A stretch of DNA of 64,000 bases from an uncultured Oscillospiraceae bacterium (GTDB lineage: Bacteria; Bacillota; Clostridia; Oscillospirales; Oscillospiraceae). The notes under the pieces were generated by a model. The model worked only from the letters and a program-made list of their open reading frames with translations, did not search any database and had not been told where the DNA came from. Location of the stretch: the NCBI GenBank assembly GCA_900757415.1, contig CAAENU010000048.1, positions 42,373 to 106,372 on the forward strand, given 5' to 3'. The position numbers and the translations under genes are program-made. Shown here piece by piece: positions 32,491 through 41,209 of this stretch (the stretch's first letter is position 1; every line of letters begins with the position of its first letter).

Positions 32491-33756
32491 ATGAATCAGG
32501 AATTGTTTTCGTACATTGCGGCCAGTCCCACCGCTTTTCAGGCGGTGGCCCACACGGCCCTGCTTCTGGAGCAGGCGGGGTACCGTCCTTTGCGTGAGAG
32601 CGAGGAATGGTCGATTGAGCCAGACGGGCGGTATTATGTGACGCGCAACGGCTCGTCGCTGGTGGCGTTTCGTCTGCCGCCGGAAAGGCCATGCGGCTTT
32701 ATGATGACGGCGGCCCACAGCGACAGTCCAACGTTTAAGATCAAGGAAAACGCGGAGCTGCCGGGAGAAAATGGGGTCAGGCTGAGTGTGGAGGGTTACG
32801 GCGGCATGCTGTGCGCCAGCTGGATGGATCGCCCCCTCAGCATTGCGGGCAGGGTCATGGTACGGACGGAAAAGGGCGTTGCCATGCGTTTGGTTGATCT
32901 GAAGGAGCCGGTAGCGCTGATTCCTAATGTGGCCATTCATATGAACAGAGAGGCCAACAGCGGCACAAAATATAACTTTGCTGTGGATATGCAGCCACTG
33001 TACGGGGAAAAAGAGACATTTCGACACCGGATCGCCGCAGCGGCAGGCGTGGCAGAGGATGATCTGCTGACCCACGACCTGTTTCTCTATAACCCGCAGC
33101 CGGGCGTGATGTGGGGCGACTATATTTCCGCACCGCGGCTGGACGATCTGCAATGCGCGTTTGCGTCCCTGCAGGGGTTCCTGACGGCGGATGAGAGCCG
33201 CAGCGCCTGCGTATACTGCCTGTTTGACAACGAAGAGGTGGGCAGCCAGACCAAGCAAGGGGCGGCAGGAACCTTTCTGCGAGAAGCACTGGAGCGGATT
33301 TGCGATGGACTGGGAGTGACGCTGCGGACCATGGCGGCGGGCAGCTTCCTGCTGTCGTGCGACAATGCCCATGCGGTGCACCCAAACCACCCGGAATATG
33401 CCGACAGAAACCACAGCGTGCGGATGAACGGCGGCGTGGTGCTGAAATACAATGCCAGCCAGCGCTATACCACTGACGCGGTGTCGGCAGCGCTGCTGCA
33501 AACGGTATGCCAGCGGGCGGGAGTGTCCCTGCAGCGTTATGCCAACCGGCCGGATATGGCGGGTGGGTCTACGTTGGGCAGCATTGCCAACACACAGGTA
33601 TCGCTGAACATGGCGGATATTGGCCTTGCCCAGCTGGCGATGCACTCGGCCTTTGAAACGGCGGGAGCGCAGGACACGGCATATATGGCGCAGGCACTGC
33701 GGACATTTTTTGAAGCATCGCTACAAATGGATGCGGATGGAACATACCGGCTGTGA
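32491..33756 (+). CDS. apeB: M18 family aminopeptidase
   Basis: This 421-residue cytosolic zinc peptidase removes N-terminal, often acidic, residues from peptides and forms large tetrahedral oligomers in known members. Metal ligands are visible in AAHSDSPTFKIK (His76), SAPRLDDLQCAFASL, FDNEEVGSQTKQGA with the catalytic Glu, and the C-terminal AMHSAF. Start at 32491 after GGGAGAGGAG; the longer frame from 32431 lacks a site. Confidence 0.93.
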   Translation: MNQELFSYIAASPTAFQAVAHTALLLEQAGYRPLRESEEWSIEPDGRYYVTRNGSSLVAFRLPPERPCGFMMTAAHSDSPTFKIKENAELPGENGVRLSVEGYGGMLCASWMDRPLSIAGRVMVRTEKGVAMRLVDLKEPVALIPNVAIHMNREANSGTKYNFAVDMQPLYGEKETFRHRIAAAAGVAEDDLLTHDLFLYNPQPGVMWGDYISAPRLDDLQCAFASLQGFLTADESRSACVYCLFDNEEVGSQTKQGAAGTFLREALERICDGLGVTLRTMAAGSFLLSCDNAHAVHPNHPEYADRNHSVRMNGGVVLKYNASQRYTTDAVSAALLQTVCQRAGVSLQRYANRPDMAGGSTLGSIANTQVSLNMADIGLAQLAMHSAFETAGAQDTAYMAQALRTFFEASLQMDADGTYRL

Positions 33757-33764
33757 ATTTGAAT

Positions 33765-33800
33765 AAATATCCCCCGGCTAGGCCGGGGGATATTTATTTT
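33765..33800 (+). terminator. Intrinsic terminator
   Basis: AAATATCCCCCGGC, loop TAG, GCCGGGGGATATTT, then ATTTT. Confidence 0.93.
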
Positions 33801-33824
33801 GCACAAAAAATTTTAAATACCCTC

Positions 33825-33855
33825 TTGACACACAATACTGTGTGACGTATAGTAT
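33825..33855 (+). promoter_or_regulatory. Promoter and PadR operator candidate
   Basis: TTGACA (33825-33830) and TATAGT (33848-33853) are 17 bases apart. The spacer holds a perfect inverted repeat, CACACA and TGTGTG around ATAC (33829-33844). A second partial symmetry runs from ATACT (33835-33839) to AGTAT (33851-33855) across the -10. Both would let the PadR protein shut off its own operon. Confidence 0.72.
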
Positions 33856-33876
33856 AACGCGAAAGGGGGCATGAGT

Positions 33877-34203
33877 ATGCTTGACCCACAGATGAAGCGG
33901 GGATTGCTGGAGGCCTGTGTGCTGTCAACGTTAGCCCGAGGAGATTCCTATGGCTATAAGATCGTGAAGGATCTGTCCGTGTGCGTGCAGGTGTCGGAAT
34001 CCACCCTGTATCCCATACTGCGGCGGCTGGAGGGCGGCGGCGCACTGACGGTGTACAGCGTGGAACACAACAGCCGCCTGCGGAAATTTTACCATCTCAC
34101 GGAACAGGGACGGCGGCAGCTGTCCGCCGCCGTGGAGGATTGGAAAGAACTGGAATCGATGTATGAATTTATCAGAGGAGGGCTGCGGAATGACCAAGGC
34201 TGA
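33877..34203 (+). CDS. PadR family transcriptional regulator
   Basis: This ~108-residue winged-helix protein has the PadR core: LEACVLSTLARGDSYGYKIVKDL, then SESTLYPILRRLEGGGALTVYS and KFYHLTEQGRRQL. Start 33877 is preferred because the G-run of the binding site ends one base before the alternative ATG at 33871. Together with the next two genes it forms the common PadR-HAAS-DUF4097 set, in which PadR usually represses the operon until an envelope-related signal appears. Confidence 0.9.
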   Translation: MLDPQMKRGLLEACVLSTLARGDSYGYKIVKDLSVCVQVSESTLYPILRRLEGGGALTVYSVEHNSRLRKFYHLTEQGRRQLSAAVEDWKELESMYEFIRGGLRNDQG

Positions 34204-34789
34204 TTTTTTACAATTGCTGGAGCGGGCGCTTTCTCAGCTTTCTGACGAGGAGCGCCGCGCCAACCTGGAATACTACAGCGAACTGCTGGATGATATGATG
34301 GAAGAGGGAATGAGCGAGACGGAGGCGACTGCCAAGCTGGGAAGTCCTAACCAGATCGCCCGGCATATTTTGCAGGAGATGCCGCTTTCCAAGCTGGTCA
34401 GCACCCGCATGAAGCCCAAAAGCGGCTGGACGCCGTTGGCGATTGTGCTGGCGGTGGTGGGCAGCCCTGTGTGGGTGCCGCTGCTGCTGATGTGCGCGGC
34501 GGTGGTGTTTGCGCTGTTTGTGTCCATATGGGCGCTTGGCGCGGCGGCGATAGCTGTTGTGGCGGGACTGGCGGTGGCCGTGGTAGCCGCACCTGTTATT
34601 GCCATCCGGGCGGCCGCGGTGACATTGCCGCTGGGCCTTTTGCTGCTGGGATGCGGATTGGTGCTGCTGGGACTGTGCGTCCTGGGCGGGTTGATGGCGG
34701 TGGAACTGTGCAGGCTGCTGTGGCAGCTGACGGTGTGGCTGGCGCATAAGATCAAGAGCCTGTTTATCCGAAAGGAGGAAGAGAAATGA
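34190..34789 (+). CDS. HAAS (DUF1700) domain membrane protein
   Basis: The 199-residue protein has the HAAS helical domain at the N-terminus (FLQLLERALSQLSDEERRANLEYYSELLDD, then EATAKLGSPNQIARHI). Four or five hydrophobic helices follow from about residue 85. Start at 34190 after GAGGAGGG, overlapping padR by 14 bases. HAAS proteins are thought to signal between the membrane and PadR regulators; mechanism unproven. Confidence 0.88.
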   Translation: MTKADFLQLLERALSQLSDEERRANLEYYSELLDDMMEEGMSETEATAKLGSPNQIARHILQEMPLSKLVSTRMKPKSGWTPLAIVLAVVGSPVWVPLLLMCAAVVFALFVSIWALGAAAIAVVAGLAVAVVAAPVIAIRAAAVTLPLGLLLLGCGLVLLGLCVLGGLMAVELCRLLWQLTVWLAHKIKSLFIRKEEEK

Positions 34790-35694
34790 AGAGGTCTGTC
34801 AAGATCACGCTGATCATAGCGGCGGCACTGGTAGGTCTTGGAGCGTGTCTGGCTGCGGTAGGCTTTGGTATGGGCGGGCGGCTGAGCCAATTGCGCGGCT
34901 TGCAGCTTGATCCCGCCACGGGAACGTGGCGGCAGACGGAGACCGACCTTGCAATAGAGGACGGCTATACCGGCGGAGAGCTGACGGTGCCGGCAGAGGG
35001 AATCACGGATCTGAGGATCGACTGGACGGCGGGCAGCGTGACGGTTTTGACCACAGACGATGCGGATGTCGTGGTCACAGAGCGTGTGGCGCGCAGTATC
35101 TCTGAGAAATATGCCATGAAGATCACGGCGGACGGAACGCTGGTAATCAGCGACGATAGCGATCCGCTTTCCAATGTGATGTCGAATTTTCCGGAAAGGA
35201 AGCTGACGGTGCGCCTGCCGCGCAGCGTGGCGGAGAATCTGACCACGGTACAGCTGAACGGCGTATCCGCCGATTTCAACGTGGGAATGCTGACGATAAA
35301 GGAGAATTTCACCTTTGACAGCACTTCCGGCAATCTGGAGACCGATTTCCTGACGGCGGACGGCGCCAGTGCGGCGCTGAACACCGTGTCGGGCGATGTA
35401 GATCTGGCGGGGAGCTTCCGACAAGTGACCGGAAGCAGCACCAGCGGCGACTATGATCTGGTGCTGCAAAGCTGCCCGGCGAAGCTGGATCTCGGCACCA
35501 CCAGCGGTGATGTGGAGATAGAACTACCCCGCGGGACAGGCTTTACACTGCAATATGATACCGTATCCGGAGAGCTGGAGAGCGACTTTGCCATGAAGCG
35601 GAGCGGTGATACATCCTTTATCTGCGGAAACGGCGGGGGCAGCATCCATGCAGAGACCACCAGCGGAGATCTTTCGCTGGAATATGCGGACTGA
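34786..35694 (+). CDS. DUF4097 beta-strand repeat protein
   Basis: The 302-residue protein has one N-terminal membrane anchor (TLIIAAALVGLGACLAAVGFG), then a beta-helix-like DUF4097 region. TSGDYDL, TTSGDVEIEL, TVSGELES and ETTSGDLSLE mark successive turns. It should face outward. Start overlaps the HAAS gene by ATGA. Function is unknown, but the conserved trio suggests envelope sensing or repair. Confidence 0.87.
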   Translation: MKRSVKITLIIAAALVGLGACLAAVGFGMGGRLSQLRGLQLDPATGTWRQTETDLAIEDGYTGGELTVPAEGITDLRIDWTAGSVTVLTTDDADVVVTERVARSISEKYAMKITADGTLVISDDSDPLSNVMSNFPERKLTVRLPRSVAENLTTVQLNGVSADFNVGMLTIKENFTFDSTSGNLETDFLTADGASAALNTVSGDVDLAGSFRQVTGSSTSGDYDLVLQSCPAKLDLGTTSGDVEIELPRGTGFTLQYDTVSGELESDFAMKRSGDTSFICGNGGGSIHAETTSGDLSLEYAD

Positions 35695-35797
35695 GGAAAA
35701 GAGGGGGGACGCTCCCTCTTTTCTCTTGCACAGAAATGGGATACGACGTATAATAAATAATAACAAAAACCATCAACAAACAACGGAGGACGGCTTT

Positions 35798-37429
35798 ATG
35801 TACGAGAACGGAAAGATCTATATGGGTCTGGCGGGAGATAAGCGGGTGGAAATGGCGCTGAATATGTGCAACCGCCACGGACTGATCGCCGGGGCCAGCG
35901 GCACCGGCAAGACCATCACCATGAAGGTGATGGCGGAGTCCTTTTCCGATGCGGGCGTACCGGTGTTCCTGTGTGACGTGAAGGGCGACGTGGCGGGTAT
36001 CTGCGCGCCCGGCGTGAGCAGCGAGGGTATGGAGAAGCGGATCGACAAGTTCGGTATACGGGATGCCTTTGCCTATAAAGCGTATCCCACCACTTTCTGG
36101 GATATTTATCAGGAGGGCGGCCACGCTGTCCGCGCCACTGTCAGCGACATGGGGCCGGAGCTTCTCAGCCGGATCCTTGGCCTGACAGCGGTGCAGGAGG
36201 GCATCCTGCACATCGTATTCCGCATTGCCGACGACAAGGGCCTACTGCTAATCGACCTGAAGGATCTGCGCGCTATGCTGACCTATGTCAACGAGCATCG
36301 CGCCGAGTACATGATGACCTATGGCAACATCACGCCCCAGTCGGTGGCGGCCATCCTCCGGGCGCTGCTGCCGCTGGAGCAGCAGGGCGGCGAGCTGTTT
36401 TTCGGCGAGCCGGCGCTGGATATCCACGACTGGATGCGCACAGACGCCGATGGCCGGGGCATGATTAATGTACTGGACTGCGTCAAGCTGGTGCAGAACC
36501 CCACCCTGTATGCCAGCTTCCTGCTGTGGATGCTGTCGGAACTGTTTGAGAGCCTGCCGGAGGCCGGTGATATGGACAAACCCAAGCTGGTGTTCTTCTT
36601 TGATGAGGCTCACATGCTGTTCCGTGACGCACCCGCCGTGCTGCTGCAGAAGATCGAGCAGACGGTGAAGCTGATCCGTTCCCGCGGCGTGGGCGTATAC
36701 TTTGTCACCCAGAGTCCCGGCGATATCCCCGACACCGTGCTGGCGCAACTGAGCAACCGTGTACAGCATGCCCTGCGGGCCTATACGCCCGCTGAGCTGA
36801 AGGCTGTGCGGGTAGCGGCGCAGGCTTTTCGGGCCAATCCCGATTTTCAGGCGGAGGATGCTATCATGGAGCTTGGCGTGGGCGAGGCGCTGACCTCTTT
36901 CCTGGATGAAAAGGGTGTGCCCGCCATGGTGGAGCGCACGAAGATCATCTGCCCGCAGAGCTTGATGGCGCCGCCGGAGCCGATGGTGCGCGCCAAGGTG
37001 ATGATGCACGACGGCATGGAGAAGTACGACGATTTTGTGGACAATGTGTCTGCCTATGAGGTGCTGACGGAGGAGGCGGAGAAGGCCGAGGCCGCCAGAC
37101 AGGAAGAAGCCGACCGCAAGGCGCGGGAGAAAGCGGAAGTCGAGGCGGAGAAGCAGCGCCTGAAAGAAGAGGAGGCCGACAAAAAACGGCAGCAGAAGCT
37201 GGCCGATGAGGAGCGAAAGCGCCAGCAAAAGCTGGAAGATGAGACGCGCCGCCGCCAGCAGAAGCTGGAGGACGAGGAACGGCGCAAGGCGGAACGCCGG
37301 ATGGAAAAGGCGGAGGCGGAAGCCAAGCGTAAGGCAGAGCGCCGGCAGGCCAAGATCGAGTCGCAGCTGATCTCCGCCGGCGGCCAGATCCTGAAACGGG
37401 GACTGCTGGGCGTGCTGAAAAAGCGGTAA
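35798..37429 (+). CDS. HerA-like DUF853 ATPase
   Basis: The 543-residue protein is a hexameric-type P-loop ATPase. Walker A GASGTGKT is at residues 32-39, Walker B LVFFFDEAHMLF near 263-274, and RSRGVGVYFVTQSPGDIP follows. The last ~115 residues are a charged coiled coil rich in Glu, Lys, Arg and Gln, as in YjgR-type proteins. Members are called helicase HerA-like, but no nuclease partner (NurA) is nearby and the role is unproven. Start at 35798 after ACGGAGGA. Confidence 0.88.
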   Translation: MYENGKIYMGLAGDKRVEMALNMCNRHGLIAGASGTGKTITMKVMAESFSDAGVPVFLCDVKGDVAGICAPGVSSEGMEKRIDKFGIRDAFAYKAYPTTFWDIYQEGGHAVRATVSDMGPELLSRILGLTAVQEGILHIVFRIADDKGLLLIDLKDLRAMLTYVNEHRAEYMMTYGNITPQSVAAILRALLPLEQQGGELFFGEPALDIHDWMRTDADGRGMINVLDCVKLVQNPTLYASFLLWMLSELFESLPEAGDMDKPKLVFFFDEAHMLFRDAPAVLLQKIEQTVKLIRSRGVGVYFVTQSPGDIPDTVLAQLSNRVQHALRAYTPAELKAVRVAAQAFRANPDFQAEDAIMELGVGEALTSFLDEKGVPAMVERTKIICPQSLMAPPEPMVRAKVMMHDGMEKYDDFVDNVSAYEVLTEEAEKAEAARQEEADRKAREKAEVEAEKQRLKEEEADKKRQQKLADEERKRQQKLEDETRRRQQKLEDEERRKAERRMEKAEAEAKRKAERRQAKIESQLISAGGQILKRGLLGVLKKR

Positions 37430-37761
37430 TGACCGCAAAGGTGATGGCCGTATGAAAGCCGCAAAATGCAGAATGTGACAAGAAGTGAGCGGCGTATTCA
37501 GGCACGCCGCTTGCTTGTTGCCGTGTATAACAAAATAAAACGGCGAAATTTTGCCTGCTTTTGGCGCTTTTTGGAAAAATTCGAGTCGCATATGCACAAG
37601 CGCAAGGTATAATAAGGCTGATTCGCTAAGATGCTGCGAATAAAGCCGGCGTATATATCAGCGATGGAAGAATAGCGTCTTCCGAAACGCTGTATCGACT
37701 ATGCCGATAAAGGAAGTGCCTGAGATGAAAAGATGCCTTACAATAAATAGCGGCGGCGCTG
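37430..37761. other. Intergenic stretch with possible GGDEF remnant
   Basis: A short stem (AGCGGCGT/ACGCCGCT near 37487-37510) follows the HerA-like gene. From about 37640 to 37750, pieces such as SSETLYR, YADK and KMPYNK can be read in shifted frames with stops between them. They faintly resemble the end of a GGDEF domain. No intact gene is present. Confidence 0.3.
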
Positions 37762-38112
37762 TTGGTGGCGCTGCTGATAGAGGCGGCCCGCAAAGCGGAA
37801 AGTGCCAATGTTGCCAAAACGAAGTTTTTGCAGCGCATGAGCCATGATATCCGCACGCCGATTAACGGTATCCGCGGCATGGTGGAGATCGGGGAGCATT
37901 ATAAGGATGACCCCGAAAAGCAGGCCGAGTGCCGCCGTAAGATATGGGACACCTCAGGACTTCTGCTGGAATTGGTGAACGAAGTGCTGGACATGGGCAA
38001 GCTGGAGTCTGGCGAGGTAGTGCTGGAGGAACGGCCTTTTAACCTGACGGAGCTGCTGGAATCCGGATTGCTGCTGAGAACCATCAAGGAGCAGATTCAG
38101 GCACGAAGGTGA
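37762..38112 (+). pseudogene. Truncated sensor histidine kinase remnant
   Basis: The reading frame encodes a helical linker and a HisKA phosphoacceptor domain with the H-box FLQRMSHDIRTPINGIRGM, then stops after LLLRTIKEQI. The ATP-binding HATPase domain and the whole sensory part are missing. The apparent start has no binding site and the frame is blocked just upstream. It looks like the middle of a hybrid kinase left after deletion, so no activity is expected. Confidence 0.75.
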
Positions 38113-38152
38113 AAAACGGTATTTTTGACCGCACTTTTGACTGTGCAACAAT

Positions 38153-38196
38153 AAAAAAGACAGACACATGGCGTTTTCCATGTGTCTGCCTTTTTT
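38153..38196. terminator. Bidirectional terminator
   Basis: CAGACACATGG (38161-38171) pairs with CCATGTGTCTG (38178-38188), with A and T runs outside. It serves the ABC ATPase gene on the minus strand. Confidence 0.9.
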
Positions 38197-38205
38197 GCGG
38201 TGGGG

Positions 38206-38973
38206 TTACTGAATGGAGGGACGCCGGCATTCATCGGTGATCTCACGCTTGAGCTGCTGTATGGAAGGACTATCCGGATCCCGCGGGTAAGGCATGTGCG
38301 ACAGGTCGAATTCACGGATCGAGCTGTCGGGGTGCATGACAATAATCTTTTGCCCCAGGAGCAGCGCTTCTTCCAACTGGTGGGTGACGAGGACGATGGT
38401 GCGGGGCATTTGCCGCTGGATCTTCAGCAGCTGCGATTGCAGTTCGCCGCGGGTGAGAAAGTCCAGCGACGCAAACGGCTCATCCATCAGCAAAAGCTCC
38501 GCCTGACCGGCCAGCACCCGGGCAAGTCCAAGACGCTGCTTCATACCCGTAGACAGCTCGGCGGGCGTCAGATCGGCATAGTCCGATAATCCCACCAGAT
38601 CAACAAATTCGCTGGCTTTTTCATAGCGCTCCTCCGGTGTTTTGCCGACACCGCAGGCCATGGCCACGTTGCGCTGGACATCGGTCCATGTGATCACATA
38701 GGGATCAGGACTGAGCATGGCGCTATGCCATCCCTCAGGGATCAGTATCTGCCCGGCGTCAGGCTGTTCCGTGCCGGCCAGCAGCTTCAGCAGCGTGCTT
38801 TTGCCGCAGCCGCTGCGGCCTACGATCACGCTGAGCTGCCCTGTGGGAAAGGAAACGGACAGATCCTTCAGTACCCGGCGGGTCCGGCTTTGCCGGGACT
38901 GCCCGGTCAAAACCACTTCTGTACTGTACGTTGTGTAGGATTTATCAATGTGCTGAAGGGTGATTGCTTCCAT
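38206..38973 (-). CDS. Orphan ABC transporter ATP-binding protein (nitrate/taurine type)
   Basis: The 255-residue protein has Walker A GRSGCGKST at residues 52-60, the signature LSTGMKQR at 140-147 and Walker B LLLMDE at 160-165. Overall it resembles SsuB/TauB-type subunits. Two departures: the signature is LSTGM rather than LSGGQ, and the Q-loop region reads AMLSPDPYVITW, without the usual Gln. No permease or binding protein is adjacent, so it either serves a distant transporter or is a relic. Confidence 0.85.
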   Translation of the reverse strand: MEAITLQHIDKSYTTYSTEVVLTGQSRQSRTRRVLKDLSVSFPTGQLSVIVGRSGCGKSTLLKLLAGTEQPDAGQILIPEGWHSAMLSPDPYVITWTDVQRNVAMACGVGKTPEERYEKASEFVDLVGLSDYADLTPAELSTGMKQRLGLARVLAGQAELLLMDEPFASLDFLTRGELQSQLLKIQRQMPRTIVLVTHQLEEALLLGQKIIVMHPDSSIREFDLSHMPYPRDPDSPSIQQLKREITDECRRPSIQ

Positions 38974-39008
38974 GGAGCGGCCTCGTTTCTATATATTTTG
39001 TGTAAGGT

Positions 39009-39037
39009 ATTGTACCAGACATACCGGATGGATACAA
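39009..39037 (-). promoter_or_regulatory. Promoter of the orphan ABC gene
   Basis: TTGTAT at 39037..39032 and TACAAT at 39014..39009 are 17 bases apart. Confidence 0.6.
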
Positions 39038-39151
39038 GTCCTGTGGGGGTTTTCTGTGGAGGTATGGGGCGAATATGGAAAGACTGTACCGGAGAGAGCG
39101 TTTTCCGTTATGGATGAATCATCTTTTTTCAAATGATTTTTCGATTATGAA

Positions 39152-39180
39152 TTGACCGACCGTGCTATATATAGTAAAAT
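39152..39180 (+). promoter_or_regulatory. Promoter of the ydjI-like operon
   Basis: TTGACC (39152-39157) and TAAAAT (39175-39180) are 17 bases apart in an AT-rich stretch. The remaining 38974-39273 spacer holds nothing else I can support. Confidence 0.7.
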
Positions 39181-39273
39181 GAAAAAAAGTCAAAGGGATT
39201 AGCTTTGACTTTCGGAATCCTGAAAACTGAAGTGCGATAAAAATCAGCAATACATAGAAAAGGAGAAACAGAA

Positions 39274-40551
39274 ATGGGACTGATTAAAGCAGCATTGGGC
39301 AGCGTGGGCGGTGTGATGGCCGACCAGTGGAAGGAATACTTCTATTGTGAGGCGCTTCCGGAGAACGTCATGGCCGTCAAGGGCCAGAAGCGCGTCTCCG
39401 GCCGCAGCAGCAACAAGCACGGCAGCGACAACGTGATCTCCAACGGCAGCGTCATCGCCGTGGCCGACGGCCAGTGCATGATGATCGTGGATCAGGGCCG
39501 CATCATCGAGGTCTGCGCCGAACCGGGCGAGTTCACCTACGACATGTCTACCGAGCCGTCCCTGTTCACTGGTAATCTCAAGGGCAGCATCCGCGCTGTC
39601 ATCGACAATATGACCAACCGCTTTACCTTCGGCGGCGAGCCTCCCCAGGATCAGCGGGTGTACTACTTCAACACCAAGGAGCTGATGGGCAATAAGTACG
39701 GTACGCCGTCTCCCGTGCCCTTCCGGGTGGTGGATCAGCGGGCCGGTATCGACATCGACGTGGGCATCCGCTGCTTCGGCGAGTACAGCTATCACATTGC
39801 AAACCCCGCCCTCTTTTACACCAACGTGTGCGGCAACGTGGCCGAAGCCTACACCCGCGACAAGCTGGACAGCCAGCTGAAAACCGAGCTGCTGACGGCG
39901 CTGCAGCCCGCCTTCGCCAAGATCGGCGAGAACGGCATCCGCTACTCCCAGCTGCCCGGCCACACCATGGAGCTGGCCGACGCCCTGAATGAGGTCCTCA
40001 GCAAGAAGTGGCGTGACCTGCGGGGTATCGAGATCGTTTCCTTCGGCGTATCCAGCGTGACGGCGGACGAGGAAGACGAGAAGATGCTCAAGGAGCTGCA
40101 GCGGAACGCGGCCTTCATGGATCCCACCCGCGCTGCCGCCCATCTGGTGGGCAGTCAGGGCGACGCCATGAAGATGGCGGCCAGCAATCAGGGCGGCGCG
40201 GCCATGGCTTTTATGGGCATGAACATGGCCGGTCAGGCGGGCGGCATGAACGCCCAGAACCTGTACGCCATGGGTCAGCAGCAGGCCGCCCAGCAGCCTG
40301 TACAGCAGGCCGCTCCCGCCGGCTGGACGTGCGCCTGCGGCCACGGCGGCAACACCGGCAAGTTCTGTGCCGAGTGCGGCCAGCCCAAGCCCGCCCCCGC
40401 CGGCGAGTGGAAGTGCGCCTGCGGCGCGGTGAACACCGGGAAATTCTGCGCTGAATGCGGCCAGCCCAAGCCTGCCGCTGAATGGACCTGCTCCTGCGGT
40501 GCCGTCAATAAGGGTAAGTTCTGCGCCAACTGCGGCAGCCCCCGGCCGTGA
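39274..40551 (+). CDS. ydjI: YdjI-like SPFH domain protein with three zinc ribbons
   Basis: Residues 1-300 form the SPFH/virion-core-like domain (DQWKEYFYCEALPENVMAVKG, later MELADALNEVLSKKW). A Met/Gln/Ala-rich linker follows, then three consecutive ribbons of the form CxCG...GKFCxxCG (residues about 350-425). In Bacillus subtilis YdjI works with YdjG, YdjH and PspA in membrane-stress protection. First gene of a four-gene operon here; no PspA homologue is next to it. Confidence 0.87.
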   Translation: MGLIKAALGSVGGVMADQWKEYFYCEALPENVMAVKGQKRVSGRSSNKHGSDNVISNGSVIAVADGQCMMIVDQGRIIEVCAEPGEFTYDMSTEPSLFTGNLKGSIRAVIDNMTNRFTFGGEPPQDQRVYYFNTKELMGNKYGTPSPVPFRVVDQRAGIDIDVGIRCFGEYSYHIANPALFYTNVCGNVAEAYTRDKLDSQLKTELLTALQPAFAKIGENGIRYSQLPGHTMELADALNEVLSKKWRDLRGIEIVSFGVSSVTADEEDEKMLKELQRNAAFMDPTRAAAHLVGSQGDAMKMAASNQGGAAMAFMGMNMAGQAGGMNAQNLYAMGQQQAAQQPVQQAAPAGWTCACGHGGNTGKFCAECGQPKPAPAGEWKCACGAVNTGKFCAECGQPKPAAEWTCSCGAVNKGKFCANCGSPRP

Positions 40552-40584
40552 TCGGCGGGATGTGTGAAAGAGAGGAGAACGATT

Positions 40585-41172
40585 ATGCGCTATATTGATT
40601 ATTACAGCTACTACTATGAATACAGGACACCGGCCAGTCCCCTTGCTACCATCATCTCTCTGGCGCTTGGTGTGCTGCTGATCATGGCAATGTGGATGAT
40701 CTTTAAAAAAGCCGGGAAACCCGGATGGGCCGCTATTGTGCCGTTTTACAACATCTATGTGGAGTATGAAATCACATGGGGCAGCGGTTGGCGGTTTTTG
40801 CTGCTGCTGATCCCGATCTATAACATCATCCTCGCCATCCAGACGCAGGTGAAGCTGGCCAAGGCGTTTGGCAAGAGCGGCGGCTTTGCTGTGGGACTCA
40901 TTTTCCTGCCCTATGTATTCAATCCCATTCTGGCTTTTGACGGCTCGACTTATCTGGGGGTTCCCGGTAAGGGCGGCAGCTATCAGCAGACACGGCAGAA
41001 CAGCGATTATGCACCGCGCCGGGAGGATTATGCTCCCCGGAGCAGCGATTATCAGCAGGAGGGAAACCGGCAGGAGACTCGTGATACCGGCTTTAAGGTG
41101 ACCCACTGCCCCAACTGCGGCGCCAGAGTGAACGGCGGCAAATTCTGCGAAAATTGCGGTAAACCCCTGTAA
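40585..41172 (+). CDS. DUF5684-like membrane protein with C-terminal zinc ribbon
   Basis: The 195-residue protein starts at 40585 after GAGAGGAG. Three or four helices (MWMIFKKAGKPGWAAIVPFYNIYVEYEIT and following) match DUF5684. A Tyr/Arg/Gln-rich linker with repeated DYAPR units leads to a terminal ribbon CPNCG...CENCGKPL. The ribbon resembles those of YdjI and YdjG on both sides, suggesting these proteins work at one membrane site. Confidence 0.8.
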   Translation: MRYIDYYSYYYEYRTPASPLATIISLALGVLLIMAMWMIFKKAGKPGWAAIVPFYNIYVEYEITWGSGWRFLLLLIPIYNIILAIQTQVKLAKAFGKSGGFAVGLIFLPYVFNPILAFDGSTYLGVPGKGGSYQQTRQNSDYAPRREDYAPRSSDYQQEGNRQETRDTGFKVTHCPNCGARVNGGKFCENCGKPL

Positions 41173-41209
41173 GCGGCGAAAAAGAAAGAAGAAAACGGGA
41201 GGAGAGAAC

